Below are positions 15,671 through 23,440 of a DNA stretch of 64,000 nucleotides, piece by piece. Location of the stretch: contig NZ_LRQV01000002.1 of NCBI RefSeq assembly GCF_001567585.1, forward strand, positions 1-64,000, written 5' to 3'. Source of the stretch: Micromonospora rosaria (lineage in GTDB: Bacteria; Actinomycetota; Actinomycetes; Mycobacteriales; Micromonosporaceae). The notes under the pieces are model-generated. The model made no database searches, had not been told where the DNA came from, and saw only the letters and a list, made by a program, of their open reading frames with translations. Positions within the stretch are counted from its first letter, which is position 1; the number at the start of each line of letters is the position of its first letter. Made by a program: the position numbers and the translations under genes.

Positions 15671-16057
15671 CAGCCGGCTCAGCGCACACCCCTCGGCGGC
15701 CCAGCGCGCCACCAGGTCGGCGGTGGGGCCGGGGGCGTTCAGCCGCTTCGCCGCGACCAGCGGGGCGGCCGTCTCCCAGGCGTCGGTGCCCGGCCGCACC
15801 CGGGTCACCCGGGCCGGCCAGGTCACGATCCGCCCGCCGTGGTCACCGCGCAGGGTCACCTCGGCCCGGTCGGCGTCGGCCAGCCCCGGGGCGCGCTGCT
15901 CCCCCGGCCCGCTGACCACGAATAGGGCACCCTCCAGGGGCAGGCACCACACCGCGTACGCCGGGCCGCCGGGCACATTCACCCAGGCCACGGCGGCCTT
16001 CTTCATCGCCTCGTCGACCAGTGGCGTCGTGCTGCGCCCGGCCAGCTCGTCAGTCAC
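15542..16057 (-). CDS. conserved hypothetical protein
   Basis: 171 residues, GTG 16057 with GGAGGATGCACGG upstream. It starts MTDELAGRSTTPLVDEAMKK. A compact beta-rich core (AVWCLPLEGALFVVSGPGEQ, EVTLRGDHGGRIVTWPARV) is followed by WETAAPLVAAKRLNAPG and a basic C-terminus. The layout resembles split-barrel flavin- or F420-binding proteins, but I see no decisive motif, so this is only a suggestion. The last 43 codons overlap the HAD tail on the other strand. Confidence 0.75.
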   Translation of the reverse strand: MTDELAGRSTTPLVDEAMKKAAVAWVNVPGGPAYAVWCLPLEGALFVVSGPGEQRAPGLADADRAEVTLRGDHGGRIVTWPARVTRVRPGTDAWETAAPLVAAKRLNAPGPTADLVARWAAEGCALSRLSPEGEPVAGDALPDGSLAEPPRDAPPVRATRRPFRLHRVRRR

Positions 16058-16101
16058 CCGTGCATCCTCCCGTACCGGCGGGGGCGCTGTCGGCCCCGAG
16101 T

Positions 16102-16155
16102 GTTAACAGGGGCCCCTTCCTCTACCGGAAGCGTTAACAGGGGGCCCTTCCTTGC
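16102..16155. repeat. GTTAAC/GGGGCCCC interspersed repeat, copy 2 (two units)
   Basis: Two direct units of about 31 bp: GTTAACAGGGGCCCCTTCC then TCTACCGGAAGC, followed by GTTAACAGGGGGCCCTTCC. GGGGCCCC is itself palindromic. A diverged copy is at 9478-9530. It lies just downstream of phzF and upstream of the neighbouring leftward gene. Confidence 0.6.
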
Positions 16156-16158
16156 ACC

Positions 16159-17028
16159 TCAGCCGAGGAAGGGTGGGACGACGATCTCGCCCCGGGCGAT
16201 CGGGACGACCTGGCCGGTGACGGTGGCGCCGAGCGCCGTGCCGCCGGCGGCGGTGACCGTGCAGGCCAGCGAGGAGGGGCGGTTCAGTTCGACGCCCTGG
16301 TGGACCAGGTACGCGGAGCGGCCGTCACCGGGGAGCAGGCCGCTGGCCACCAGCCAGACCCCCAGCCCGAGCGCGGCCGAACCGGTCGCCGGGTCCTCCG
16401 GCACCCCGAGTCCGGGGACGAAGACCCGGGCGTGTGCGGTTTGCGCCTCGGCGTTCCAGGAGAAGACGCTGACATGCTCCACGCCGTACCGCTGTGCCGC
16501 CGCCGTGTTCACCCGGGCCCGGGCCACCGCGTCCGGGCGGACCGGGAGGTAGGGGAACTCCAGCCCGCAGCCGGCCACCCGGGGGGCCGGGCCGGCGTGG
16601 TCGTCGGCGGTCAGCCCGGCCATCTCCAGCAGTGGTTCCGGGTCCAGCTCGGGGCCGAGCGTGGGGATGCCGCCGGTCAGCGTGGCGCTGTCGCCGGTCA
16701 CCTCGATCGGCAGCACCCCCGCGCCGCACTCCTGGGTGACCTGTCCCCCGTCGAACAGGCCCCGGCGGCTGGCGGTGACCGCCGCGCCGACGCTCGGGTG
16801 CCCGGCGAAGGGCAGTTCGGCGGTCGGGGTGAAGATCCGCGCCCGGTAGGTGGCCCCGACGTGGGTCGGTGGCAGCACGAACACCGTCTCGGACAGGTTG
16901 AACTCCAGGGCGAGCGCCTGCATCTGCTCCGCGGCGAGCCCGTCGGCGCCGAACACCACGGCCAGGGGGTTGCCGGCGAAGGGCCGGTCGGTGAAGACGT
17001 CCACGATCTCGTAGGCCAAGGTCGACAT
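16159..17028 (-). CDS. PhzF family protein (isomerase/epimerase)
   Basis: 289 residues, diaminopimelate-epimerase fold. FTDRPFAGNPLAVVF is the family N-terminal signature, with catalytic Glu in NLSETVFV. PFAGHPSVGAA and EDPATGSAALGLGVWL are the two half-site loops. PhzF proteins isomerise small dihydro-aromatic or related acids; no phenazine genes are nearby, so the substrate is unknown. ATG 17028 is the likely start, with TAGTGT 8 nt upstream, giving a near-leaderless message. It is divergent from the MgtE-N gene with only 33 bp between them. Confidence 0.92.
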   Translation of the reverse strand: MSTLAYEIVDVFTDRPFAGNPLAVVFGADGLAAEQMQALALEFNLSETVFVLPPTHVGATYRARIFTPTAELPFAGHPSVGAAVTASRRGLFDGGQVTQECGAGVLPIEVTGDSATLTGGIPTLGPELDPEPLLEMAGLTADDHAGPAPRVAGCGLEFPYLPVRPDAVARARVNTAAAQRYGVEHVSVFSWNAEAQTAHARVFVPGLGVPEDPATGSAALGLGVWLVASGLLPGDGRSAYLVHQGVELNRPSSLACTVTAAGGTALGATVTGQVVPIARGEIVVPPFLG

Positions 17029-17036
17029 GCTGACAA

Positions 17037-17054
17037 ACACTAGGCGCTTAGGCT
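17037..17054. promoter_or_regulatory. back-to-back leaderless promoters
   Basis: Minus-strand TAGTGT (17042-17037) lies 8 nt from the phzF ATG. Plus-strand TAGGCT (17049-17054) lies 7 nt from GTG 17062. Each promoter's -35 region must fall in or near the other gene's first codons. Confidence 0.5.
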
Positions 17055-17061
17055 GGTGGCC

Positions 17062-18348
17062 GTGAGTACGCCGAACCGGGTCTACCTCGCCCGTCTCGCC
17101 GGGGTGGCGGTTTTCGACCCCAACGGTGACCAGGTGGGTCGGGTCCGTGACGCGGTCGCCCGGCTGCGCGCCACCCAGCGCCCGCCGGAGGTGGTGGGGT
17201 TGGTGGCCGAGATGCCGATGCGGCGCCGGATCTTCCTCTCCATCAACCGGATCACCTCGATCGACGCCGACGCGGTGGTGCTGGGCAGCGGCATGCTCAA
17301 CCTGCGCCGGTTCGAGAAGCGCCCCAACGAGTTGCTGGTGCTGGAGGAGATGCTGGACCGTCGGGTGCAGCTCGACCCGGGCGGGCAGGCGGGCACGGTG
17401 GTCGACGTGGCGATGGAGTGCTCCCGGGGCGGGGAGTGGTCGTTGAGCCGGGTCGCGGTCCGCGAGCAGGCCGGCCGGCTGGCCCGGCGGGGCCACCTGC
17501 ACCAGGTGGAGTGGGACCGGGTCCGGGGGCTGACCGGGATCGCCGACGCCCGGGGCACCGCCAACCTCCTCGCCGTGCTGGAGGACATGCGCCCGGCCGA
17601 CCTGGCCAACGCCCTCCAGGACCTGCCGGACGCCCGGCGAAACGAGGTGGCCGCCGCCCTGGACGACGAGCGGCTCGCGGACGTGCTCAGCGAGCTGCCC
17701 GAGCACGACCAGGTGGAGATCCTCGCCGCGCTGGACCGGGAACGCGCCGCCGACGTGCTGGAGGAGATGGACCCGGACGACGCCGCCGACCTGCTCAACG
17801 AGTTGTCCCCGCCGGAGCAGGACGTGCTGCTGGACCTGATGCGCCCGGGTGAGGCCGACCCGGTGCGGCAACTGCTGAAGTACACGCCGGGTACGGCCGG
17901 CAGCGTGATGACCTCGGAGCCGGTCATCCTGCCGCCGGACGCCACGGTGGCCGAGGCGCTGGCCCGGATCCGGGAGCAGCAGCTCTCCCCCGCCGTGGCC
18001 GCGCAGGTCTTCGTCACCCGCGCCCCGATGACCACCCCGACCGGGCGGTACCTGGGCATGGTGCACTTCCAGGCGCTGCTCCGGGAGCCCCCGGCGGACC
18101 TGCTCGGCGGGCTGGTGGTCAACGACATCGACCCGCTGCGCCCGGCCACCCCGCTGCCGGAGATCACCCGCCGGATGGCCACCTACGACCTGGTCGGCAT
18201 GCCGGTGATCGACCAGAACAACCGGCTGGTCGGCGCGGTGACCGTGGACGACGTGCTGGACCAGTCGCTGCCGCCGGACTGGCGGGACCGGGACGCCCCG
18301 GTGGAGGGCGTCCTGACCGGCCCGGCCCGGGACGGTGCCGATGACTGA
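17062..18348 (+). CDS. MgtE N-terminal/CBS domain protein
   Basis: 428 residues. A PRC-barrel-like N-terminus (VYLARLAGVAVFDPNGDQVG) is followed by MgtE-N superhelical repeats (ADLANALQDLPDARRNEVAA, LADVLSELPEHDQVEILAAL, AADVLEEMDPDDAADLLNEL). Two CBS motifs come next (TSEPVILPPDATVAEALARI and MATYDLVGMPVIDQNNRLVG). There is no MgtE transmembrane domain, so this is a cytoplasmic sensor-like protein rather than a Mg2+ channel. GTG 17062 is preferred over GTG 17056 because of the -10 spacing. It overlaps the DUF1003 gene by 8 nt, as in the equivalent mycobacterial pair. Confidence 0.9.
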   Translation: MSTPNRVYLARLAGVAVFDPNGDQVGRVRDAVARLRATQRPPEVVGLVAEMPMRRRIFLSINRITSIDADAVVLGSGMLNLRRFEKRPNELLVLEEMLDRRVQLDPGGQAGTVVDVAMECSRGGEWSLSRVAVREQAGRLARRGHLHQVEWDRVRGLTGIADARGTANLLAVLEDMRPADLANALQDLPDARRNEVAAALDDERLADVLSELPEHDQVEILAALDRERAADVLEEMDPDDAADLLNELSPPEQDVLLDLMRPGEADPVRQLLKYTPGTAGSVMTSEPVILPPDATVAEALARIREQQLSPAVAAQVFVTRAPMTTPTGRYLGMVHFQALLREPPADLLGGLVVNDIDPLRPATPLPEITRRMATYDLVGMPVIDQNNRLVGAVTVDDVLDQSLPPDWRDRDAPVEGVLTGPARDGADD

Positions 18349-18922
18349 GCAGCGTCGGCCCCAGCGGCTGGACCAGCCGCGCGAGCCGAGGGGCATCCGC
18401 CTGCCCCGGATCGACCCGGAGGCGTTCGGGCGCTGGTCCGAGGGGATCGCCCGGGGCATGGGTACGGCGATGTTCATCGTCTACATGACGATCGTCATCG
18501 GCATCTGGCTGGGCTGGAACACCCTGGCCCCGCCGGACTGGCGCTTCGACCCGTACACCTTCACCTTCCTGACCCTGGTGTTGTCGTTGCAGGCGTCGTA
18601 CGCCGCGCCGTTGATCCTGTTGGCGCAGAACCGGCAGGCGGACCGGGACCGGGTGGCGCTGGAGGAGGACCGGCGGCGGGCGACCATGCAGAAGGCCGAC
18701 ACCGAGTACCTGGCCCGGGAGATCGCGGCGCTGCGGATCGCGATGGGTGAGGTGGCGACCCGGGACTTCCTCCGCTCGGAGCTGGCCCGGCTGGCCGAGG
18801 AGCTGGACGAGGCGAACGAGCGGCGGCAGCGGCTGGACCGCCGCCAGCAGGACCGGGTCACCCACCGTGCCGGCGGCCGGGAGGGCCTCGACGAGCCCCG
18901 CGACGAGTTGGACGGCGACTGA
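18341..18922 (+). CDS. DUF1003 membrane protein
   Basis: 193 residues. Two helices, MFIVYMTIVIGIWLGWNTL and FTFLTLVLSLQASYAAPLIL, are followed by the DUF1003 signature LAQNRQADRDRV. A long charged coiled-coil C-terminus (EELDEANERRQRLDRRQQDR) ends the protein. ATG 18341 overlaps the end of the MgtE-N gene (ATGACTGA), so translation is coupled; GTG 18335 is an alternative. The pair probably forms a membrane anchor with its cytoplasmic partner; the process is unknown. Confidence 0.9.
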   Translation: MTEQRRPQRLDQPREPRGIRLPRIDPEAFGRWSEGIARGMGTAMFIVYMTIVIGIWLGWNTLAPPDWRFDPYTFTFLTLVLSLQASYAAPLILLAQNRQADRDRVALEEDRRRATMQKADTEYLAREIAALRIAMGEVATRDFLRSELARLAEELDEANERRQRLDRRQQDRVTHRAGGREGLDEPRDELDGD

Positions 18923-18931
18923 CCGGATCGC

Positions 18932-18970
18932 GGACGCCGCCTGCCTCAAGGGGCCAGGCGGGCGGCGTCC
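18932..18970 (+). terminator. hairpin terminator after DUF1003 gene
   Basis: 15-bp stem (GGACGCCGCCTGCCT with AGGCGGGCGGCGTCC, one G-T pair) around a 9-nt loop, 9 nt after the stop. Confidence 0.65.
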
Positions 18971-19074
18971 GCCCCGATCGTCCCACTGGTTGGGCAGAGC
19001 CGTCCACCCCTCGGCCGACGTCGATTTCGCTCACACCCGCGCCCCGGTCGGGACGCCCCGGCCGGCCGCCGACG

Positions 19075-19080
19075 TAGCAT
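19075..19080 (+). promoter_or_regulatory. TAGCAT -10 box, leaderless start of mrp
   Basis: Seven nt before ATG 19088 and no ribosome site between. Confidence 0.5.
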
Positions 19081-19087
19081 TGCGGTC

Positions 19088-20233
19088 ATGTCAGCACCCG
19101 TCAGCACCGTCGCGGACGCCGTCCAGGCCGCCCTGGCCACCGTCAACGACCCGGAGATCCGCCGGCCGATCACCGACCTCGGCATGGTCCGCTCCGCCGA
19201 GGTGGGCGACGACGGCGTGGTCCGGGTCGAGCTGCTGCTCACCGTGGCCGGTTGTCCGCTGAAGGACAAACTGCGTTCCGACATCACCGAGGCCGTGGGC
19301 GCGGTGCCCGGCGTCACCGGTGTCGAGATCGAGTTCGGGGTGATGAGCCAGGAGCAGCGCCAGGAGCTCCAGACGAAGCTGCGCGGGGGCGGGGCCGCCG
19401 AGCCGGTCATCCCGTTCGCCCAGCCCGGCTCCCGGACCCGGGTGTACGCGGTCGCCAGCGGCAAGGGGGGCGTCGGCAAGTCCAGCGTGACGGTGAACCT
19501 GGCCGCCGCGCTGGCCGCCCGGGGGCTCTCCGTCGGCGTGGTCGACGCGGACATCTACGGCCACTCGGTGCCCCGGATGCTCGGGGCGGACGGCCGCCCC
19601 ACCCGGGTCGAGGACATGATCATGCCGCCGGAGTCGCACGGCGTGAAGGTGATCTCGATCGGGATGTTCACCGCCGGCAACGCCGCCGTGGTGTGGCGCG
19701 GCCCGATGCTGCACCGGGCGTTGCAGCAGTTCCTCGCCGACGTCTACTGGGGCGACCTGGACGTCCTCCTGCTCGACCTGCCGCCGGGCACCGGCGACGT
19801 GGCGATCTCCCTGGCCCAGCTCCTGCCGAACTCCGAGATCCTGGTGGTGACCACCCCGCAGGCCGCCGCCGCCGAGGTGGCCGAGCGGGCCGGCGCGATC
19901 GCGTTGCAGACCCACCAGCGGGTGGTCGGCGTCATCGAGAACATGTCCTGGCTGGAGCTGCCGGACGGCTCCCGGATGGAGATCTTCGGCGCGGGCGGCG
20001 GCCAGACCGTGGCCGACTCGCTGAGCCGGACGATCGGCGCGCAGGTGCCGCTGCTGGGACAGGTGCCGCTCGACACCCGGGTCCGGGAGGCCGGCGACGG
20101 GGGCACCCCGATCGTGCTGGCCGAGCCGGAGTCCCCGGCCGCCCGGGCGCTGGGGCAGGTCGCCGACCGGCTCGCCCTCCGGCGGGAGTCGCTGCTCGGC
20201 AAGCCGCTCGGGCTCAAGCCGGCCGGTCGCTGA
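19088..20233 (+). CDS. mrp: Mrp/ApbC-type P-loop ATPase
   Basis: 381-residue iron-sulfur carrier-type ATPase. N-terminal MIP18/DUF59 domain (residues 5-85, IRRPITDLGMVRS, TVAGCPLKDKL) is fused to the ParA-like ATPase. The deviant Walker A is ASGKGGVGKSSVTVN, with LLLDLPPGTGD as switch II. The CxxC pair that most Mrp/NBP35 proteins carry after ENMS is absent (ENMSWLELPDGSRMEIFG); from memory the mycobacterial homologue also lacks it. Cluster binding, if any, must therefore differ. It is monocistronic, convergent with tatB. Confidence 0.93.
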   Translation: MSAPVSTVADAVQAALATVNDPEIRRPITDLGMVRSAEVGDDGVVRVELLLTVAGCPLKDKLRSDITEAVGAVPGVTGVEIEFGVMSQEQRQELQTKLRGGGAAEPVIPFAQPGSRTRVYAVASGKGGVGKSSVTVNLAAALAARGLSVGVVDADIYGHSVPRMLGADGRPTRVEDMIMPPESHGVKVISIGMFTAGNAAVVWRGPMLHRALQQFLADVYWGDLDVLLLDLPPGTGDVAISLAQLLPNSEILVVTTPQAAAAEVAERAGAIALQTHQRVVGVIENMSWLELPDGSRMEIFGAGGGQTVADSLSRTIGAQVPLLGQVPLDTRVREAGDGGTPIVLAEPESPAARALGQVADRLALRRESLLGKPLGLKPAGR

Positions 20234-20262
20234 CCCGCCCTTGATCCACCGTCTGCGCGTTC

Positions 20263-20297
20263 GCGGCCGGCGACCCGACACCGGGTACGCCGGCCGC
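20263..20297. terminator. bidirectional hairpin between mrp and tatB
   Basis: GCGGCCGGCG pairs with CGCCGGCCGC, and the inner ACCCG pairs with CGGGT around an ACAC tip. It is about 30 nt after the mrp stop. Confidence 0.6.
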
Positions 20298-20350
20298 GCC
20301 GTCCGCACCGCTGCGGCTCGCGCTGTGGCCGGCTCCGGCGGGCGGTCAGG

Positions 20351-20386
20351 CTGCCGCTTCCGGGCGGTCTGCCGCTTCCGGGCGGT
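20351..20386. repeat. two tandem 18-bp repeats
   Basis: CTGCCGCTTCCGGGCGGT twice in direct tandem, in the non-coding gap between mrp and tatB. Confidence 0.6.
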
Positions 20387-20419
20387 CTGCCGTACCCCTC
20401 GGAACGTGTGCGGCGGGGG

Positions 20420-20860
20420 TCAGGTGGCGTCGTCGTAGCTGCGCGCCCGGGGGGCGGGCGTCGGGGCCGGTGCGGCGGCGGGGGCGCTCGACGTGGTGGT
20501 CGAGGTGCCGCCGGTCGAGCGCAGGTCGGCGGCGGAGGCCACCTCCTTGAGCTCGTCGTGCACGCCGGTGACGTCCGCGCGGAGGTCGTCGTAGACGGTC
20601 TGCAACGGCTTGCGGATCGCCTGCTCGTCCTCCTCGGAGATCAGGTGCTTGCGGATGAACGCCTTGGGGTGCAGGTCCTCCAGCTTGATGTCGGTGCCCA
20701 GCTCCCGGCTCAGGTCGGTGGTGGCGGTGTTCGCCATGTTGCGCAGGTTGCGGACCATCCGCAGGCCGTCGCTGATCACTTGGGGCAGCCGGTCACCGAA
20801 GATCAGCAGCGCCAGCAGCAGTAGCGCACCGATCTCCCACCAGTTCAGGTTCTCGAACAC
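20420..20860 (-). CDS. tatB: Sec-independent translocase subunit TatB
   Basis: 146 residues. An N-terminal membrane helix with the Tat Glu and Gly-hinge (NLNWWEIGALLLLALLIFGD) leads into the amphipathic helix RLPQVISDGLRMVRNLRNMA. A long charged helix and an Ala/Pro/Thr-rich disordered tail follow. The family pattern (FENLNWWEIG at the start, FGDRLP after the helix) fits actinobacterial TatB better than TatA. TatB forms the receptor for twin-arginine signal peptides with TatC, which is not in this window. The protease gene next to it mirrors the mycobacterial htrA-tatB arrangement. The M23 peptidase at 62355 is a likely Tat client. Confidence 0.92.
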   Translation of the reverse strand: MFENLNWWEIGALLLLALLIFGDRLPQVISDGLRMVRNLRNMANTATTDLSRELGTDIKLEDLHPKAFIRKHLISEEDEQAIRKPLQTVYDDLRADVTGVHDELKEVASAADLRSTGGTSTTTSSAPAAAPAPTPAPRARSYDDAT

Positions 20861-20935
20861 TGCGCGGGCCTCCTCATCGGCGTCTCCGCAAGACTACGCA
20901 CGTCAGGGGCCGGTCGGGGAGGGGGTGACCGGTCG

Positions 20936-22522
20936 CTACTTGGCGTCCGCCGCCAGCGTCACCGAGGCGTTCTGCCGACTCGATCCACGCCGGTACTCCA
21001 CCGTCACCACCGAGCCGGGGGCGAACTTGCGGACCATGGCGATCAGGTCGGTCGGCTCGTTCATCGGCCGCCCGGCGAGTTTGAGGATGATGTCGCCGGA
21101 GCGCAGGCCCGCGCCGGCCGCCGGGCCGGACGGTTCCACCGCCGCCAGGCGTACGCCCGCGCCGGTGGCCTGACCCGGGCCACCGACCTGGGCCCCGATC
21201 ACCGTACGGCGGGCCTTGCCGGTGCCGATGATGTCCTGGGTGACCCGCTTGGCCTGGTTGATGGGGATGGCGAAGGCGAGGCCGATGTTGCCCGCCTCCT
21301 GCCCCTCGGCGACCAGCGACTTGATCGTCGAGTTGACCCCGATCACCCGGCCCGCCCCGTCGACCAGCGGCCCGCCGGAGTTGCCGTGGTTGACCGCGGC
21401 GTCGGTCTGGATGGCCGCGTAGTAGCGCACCGGGCCACCCGGCTCGCCCGCCTGCATGGTCCGGTCGAGGGCGCTGACGATGCCGGCGGTGACCGTGTTG
21501 GCCAGCGAGAGCGGCGAGCCGATGGCGAGCACCGGGTCCCCCACGGCGAGGCCGTCGGAGTCGCCGAACTCCACCGGGCGCAGGCCGGTCCGGGCCACCT
21601 TGATCACCGCGATGTCCGACTCCGGGTCCTGGCCGACCAGGGTGGCCGAGGCCGTGCTGCCGTCGTGGAAGACCACCGACGCCCGGCCCGTCCCGCCGGC
21701 CACCACGTGGTCGTTGGTGATCACGTGGCCGTCGGCGCTGACCACGAAGCCGGAGCCCTCGCTGGTGCCGCCGACGCCGCTCACCCGGACGGTCACCACG
21801 CTGGGCAGGACCCGTTCGGCGACCCCGGCCAGCGACTCCGGGCGGCGCTGGGCCAGCGCCGGGGGCTCGGCGGAACCGGCGCCGAGCACGGTGGTGGCAC
21901 CGGCCCCGCCCCGCACCGCGAAGGCGTACCCGATCGCCCCGCCCAGGCTGCCGGCGAGCAGGGCGGTGATCAGCGGGATGAACAGCAGGTGCCGCAGGCT
22001 GAGCCGGCCCGGGGCGTCCGGGTCGCTGACCGGTTCCGGTTCGGTGCCGCCGGCCGGCGGGGTCCGTACCACCACGGCGGTGGGCGCGGCCGGGTCCCGC
22101 CACGGGTCGGCGAGCGCGTCGGACCACCAGGGCGAGGCCGGCCCGCCCGAGGTCACCGGGGCGGCCTGCGGCAGCGGGGACACCCCGCCGACCGGGTACC
22201 CGCCCGGCACCGGCCCGTGACCGGCCGTTGACGACGCCGGGCCGTAGCCGGCCGCTGTCGCCGGGCCGTAGCCGGCTGCCGCCGACGCCGGGCCGTGGCC
22301 GGACGTTGCCGACGGAGCCGGGCCGTAGCCGGAGGCTGCCGACGGCGCCGGGCCGTAGCGTGGTGCCGACGGAGCCGGCCCGAATCGTGCCTCCGCCGCC
22401 GGAGGCATACCGGCCTCGGTCGGCGGCCCCGTCGGCGGCCCTGCCGGTGGGGCCCCGGCTGCCGGCGGTCCCGCCGGTGCCGGAGTTCCCCCGGGCTGGC
22501 GCCAGTCCCAGCCGTCGGTCAC
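20936..22522 (-). CDS. S1C trypsin-like protease with PDZ domain (HtrA-like)
   Basis: 528 residues from GTG 22522, which has GGGAGG 7 nt upstream. Residues 1-170 are cytoplasmic, disordered and repetitive (GYGPAPSA-like units). A single membrane helix spans about 176-203. The extracytoplasmic protease carries the triad His272 (TNDHVV), Asp303 (SDIAVIKV) and Ser382 (GNSGGP). A C-terminal PDZ domain follows (GPAAGAGLRSGDIILKLAGR). It probably degrades or processes misfolded envelope proteins. In mycobacteria sigE and rseA precede htrA; neither is present here, so control must come from elsewhere. Confidence 0.92.
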   Translation of the reverse strand: MTDGWDWRQPGGTPAPAGPPAAGAPPAGPPTGPPTEAGMPPAAEARFGPAPSAPRYGPAPSAASGYGPAPSATSGHGPASAAAGYGPATAAGYGPASSTAGHGPVPGGYPVGGVSPLPQAAPVTSGGPASPWWSDALADPWRDPAAPTAVVVRTPPAGGTEPEPVSDPDAPGRLSLRHLLFIPLITALLAGSLGGAIGYAFAVRGGAGATTVLGAGSAEPPALAQRRPESLAGVAERVLPSVVTVRVSGVGGTSEGSGFVVSADGHVITNDHVVAGGTGRASVVFHDGSTASATLVGQDPESDIAVIKVARTGLRPVEFGDSDGLAVGDPVLAIGSPLSLANTVTAGIVSALDRTMQAGEPGGPVRYYAAIQTDAAVNHGNSGGPLVDGAGRVIGVNSTIKSLVAEGQEAGNIGLAFAIPINQAKRVTQDIIGTGKARRTVIGAQVGGPGQATGAGVRLAAVEPSGPAAGAGLRSGDIILKLAGRPMNEPTDLIAMVRKFAPGSVVTVEYRRGSSRQNASVTLAADAK

Positions 22523-22732
22523 GTCGGTGCCTCCCACTTCCGTCCCCGGTCCCCCACCGCGCGTCCCGGCGACGAGCCGGACCGGTCGCGGCCGACGGGA
22601 GACCGCTTCCAGGATTGCACGGAAGTGCCGGATGGGGTCAGCGGTTGCGGCTGGGACCGCCCCGGCGGCACCCGTTTGCGCCCGCATCTAGGCTCATAGC
22701 GCCAACCCACCCCTGCACCACTCTCGCCGCCC

Positions 22733-22746
22733 GGAGGTGTCCCATC
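22733..22746 (+). promoter_or_regulatory. ribosome site followed by ATC start codon
   Basis: GGAGG at 22733-22737, then six nt, then ATC at 22744 in the methyltransferase frame. No ATG, GTG or TTG is in frame at usable distance. A TAGGCT box at 22689-22694 could be the promoter -10. Confidence 0.5.
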
Positions 22747-23394
22747 GCCACGGTCGCCGGTTCCGGCAGTTCGACGGCCCAGAGCATCCAGTTCGCCGAG
22801 TCGTACGTCACCGAGGACATCGTCGCGCGGACCGCCCGCAGTCTCGCCCTGGAGGTGGGGGTCGACGCGGTCACCCCGGGCGCCGGGGCGGCGCTGCGGC
22901 TGCTCGCCGCCGCCGGCAACGCCCGCGCGGTGGTGGAGATCGGCACCGGCACCGGGGTCAGCGGTGTCTGGTTGCTGCGCGGGATGCGCCCCGACGGGGT
23001 GCTGACCACCATCGACGTGGAGGTGGAGCACCAGCGGATCGCCCGCCGGATCTTCGCCCAGGCCGGTTTCCCCGCCGGGCGTACCCGGATCATCACGGGC
23101 CGGGCGCTCGACGTGCTCCCCCGGCTCGCCGACGGCGCGTACGACCTGGTCTTCGTGGACGCCGAGGCGACCGGCTTCAACGCCTGCGTGGACGCCGCCC
23201 TGCGGCTGCTCCGACCGGGGGGCGTGCTCGTCCTCAACGGCGCGCTGGCCGGTGGCCGGATCGGTGACCCGGCCGCCCGGGACGCGGAGACGGTGACCGT
23301 CCGCGAGTCGATCAAGGCGATCCGGGAGTCCGAGCACTGGATCCCGGCCCTGCTGCCGGTCGGCCACGGCCTGCTCGCCGCCGTCCGCTGCTGA
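22744..23394 (+). CDS. O-methyltransferase (class I SAM-dependent)
   Basis: About 216 residues of the cation-dependent, COMT-like family. SAM motif I is VVEIGTGTGVSGVWLL, followed by VLTTIDVEVEHQRIARRIF, YDLVFVDAEATGFNACV and the C-terminal RPGGVLVLNGALAGGRI. The natural N-terminus appears to be an ATC start at 22744 (IATVAGSGSSTAQSIQFAES), with an ideal ribosome site. The next GTG would remove ~36 residues that are conserved in the family, including FAESYVTEDIVARTAR. Its acceptor is unknown. Position beside the HtrA-like protease matches the equivalent mycobacterial gene. Confidence 0.85.
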   Translation: MATVAGSGSSTAQSIQFAESYVTEDIVARTARSLALEVGVDAVTPGAGAALRLLAAAGNARAVVEIGTGTGVSGVWLLRGMRPDGVLTTIDVEVEHQRIARRIFAQAGFPAGRTRIITGRALDVLPRLADGAYDLVFVDAEATGFNACVDAALRLLRPGGVLVLNGALAGGRIGDPAARDAETVTVRESIKAIRESEHWIPALLPVGHGLLAAVRC

Positions 23395-23406
23395 TCCGCC
23401 GGTCAG

Positions 23407-23433
23407 CCGGGTCGGGCCGGCGGCCCGACCCGG
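23407..23433. terminator. bidirectional terminator
   Basis: Perfect 12-bp stem CCGGGTCGGGCC / GGCCCGACCCGG with a GGC loop between two convergent genes. Confidence 0.7.
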
Positions 23434-23440
23434 CCCGCCG

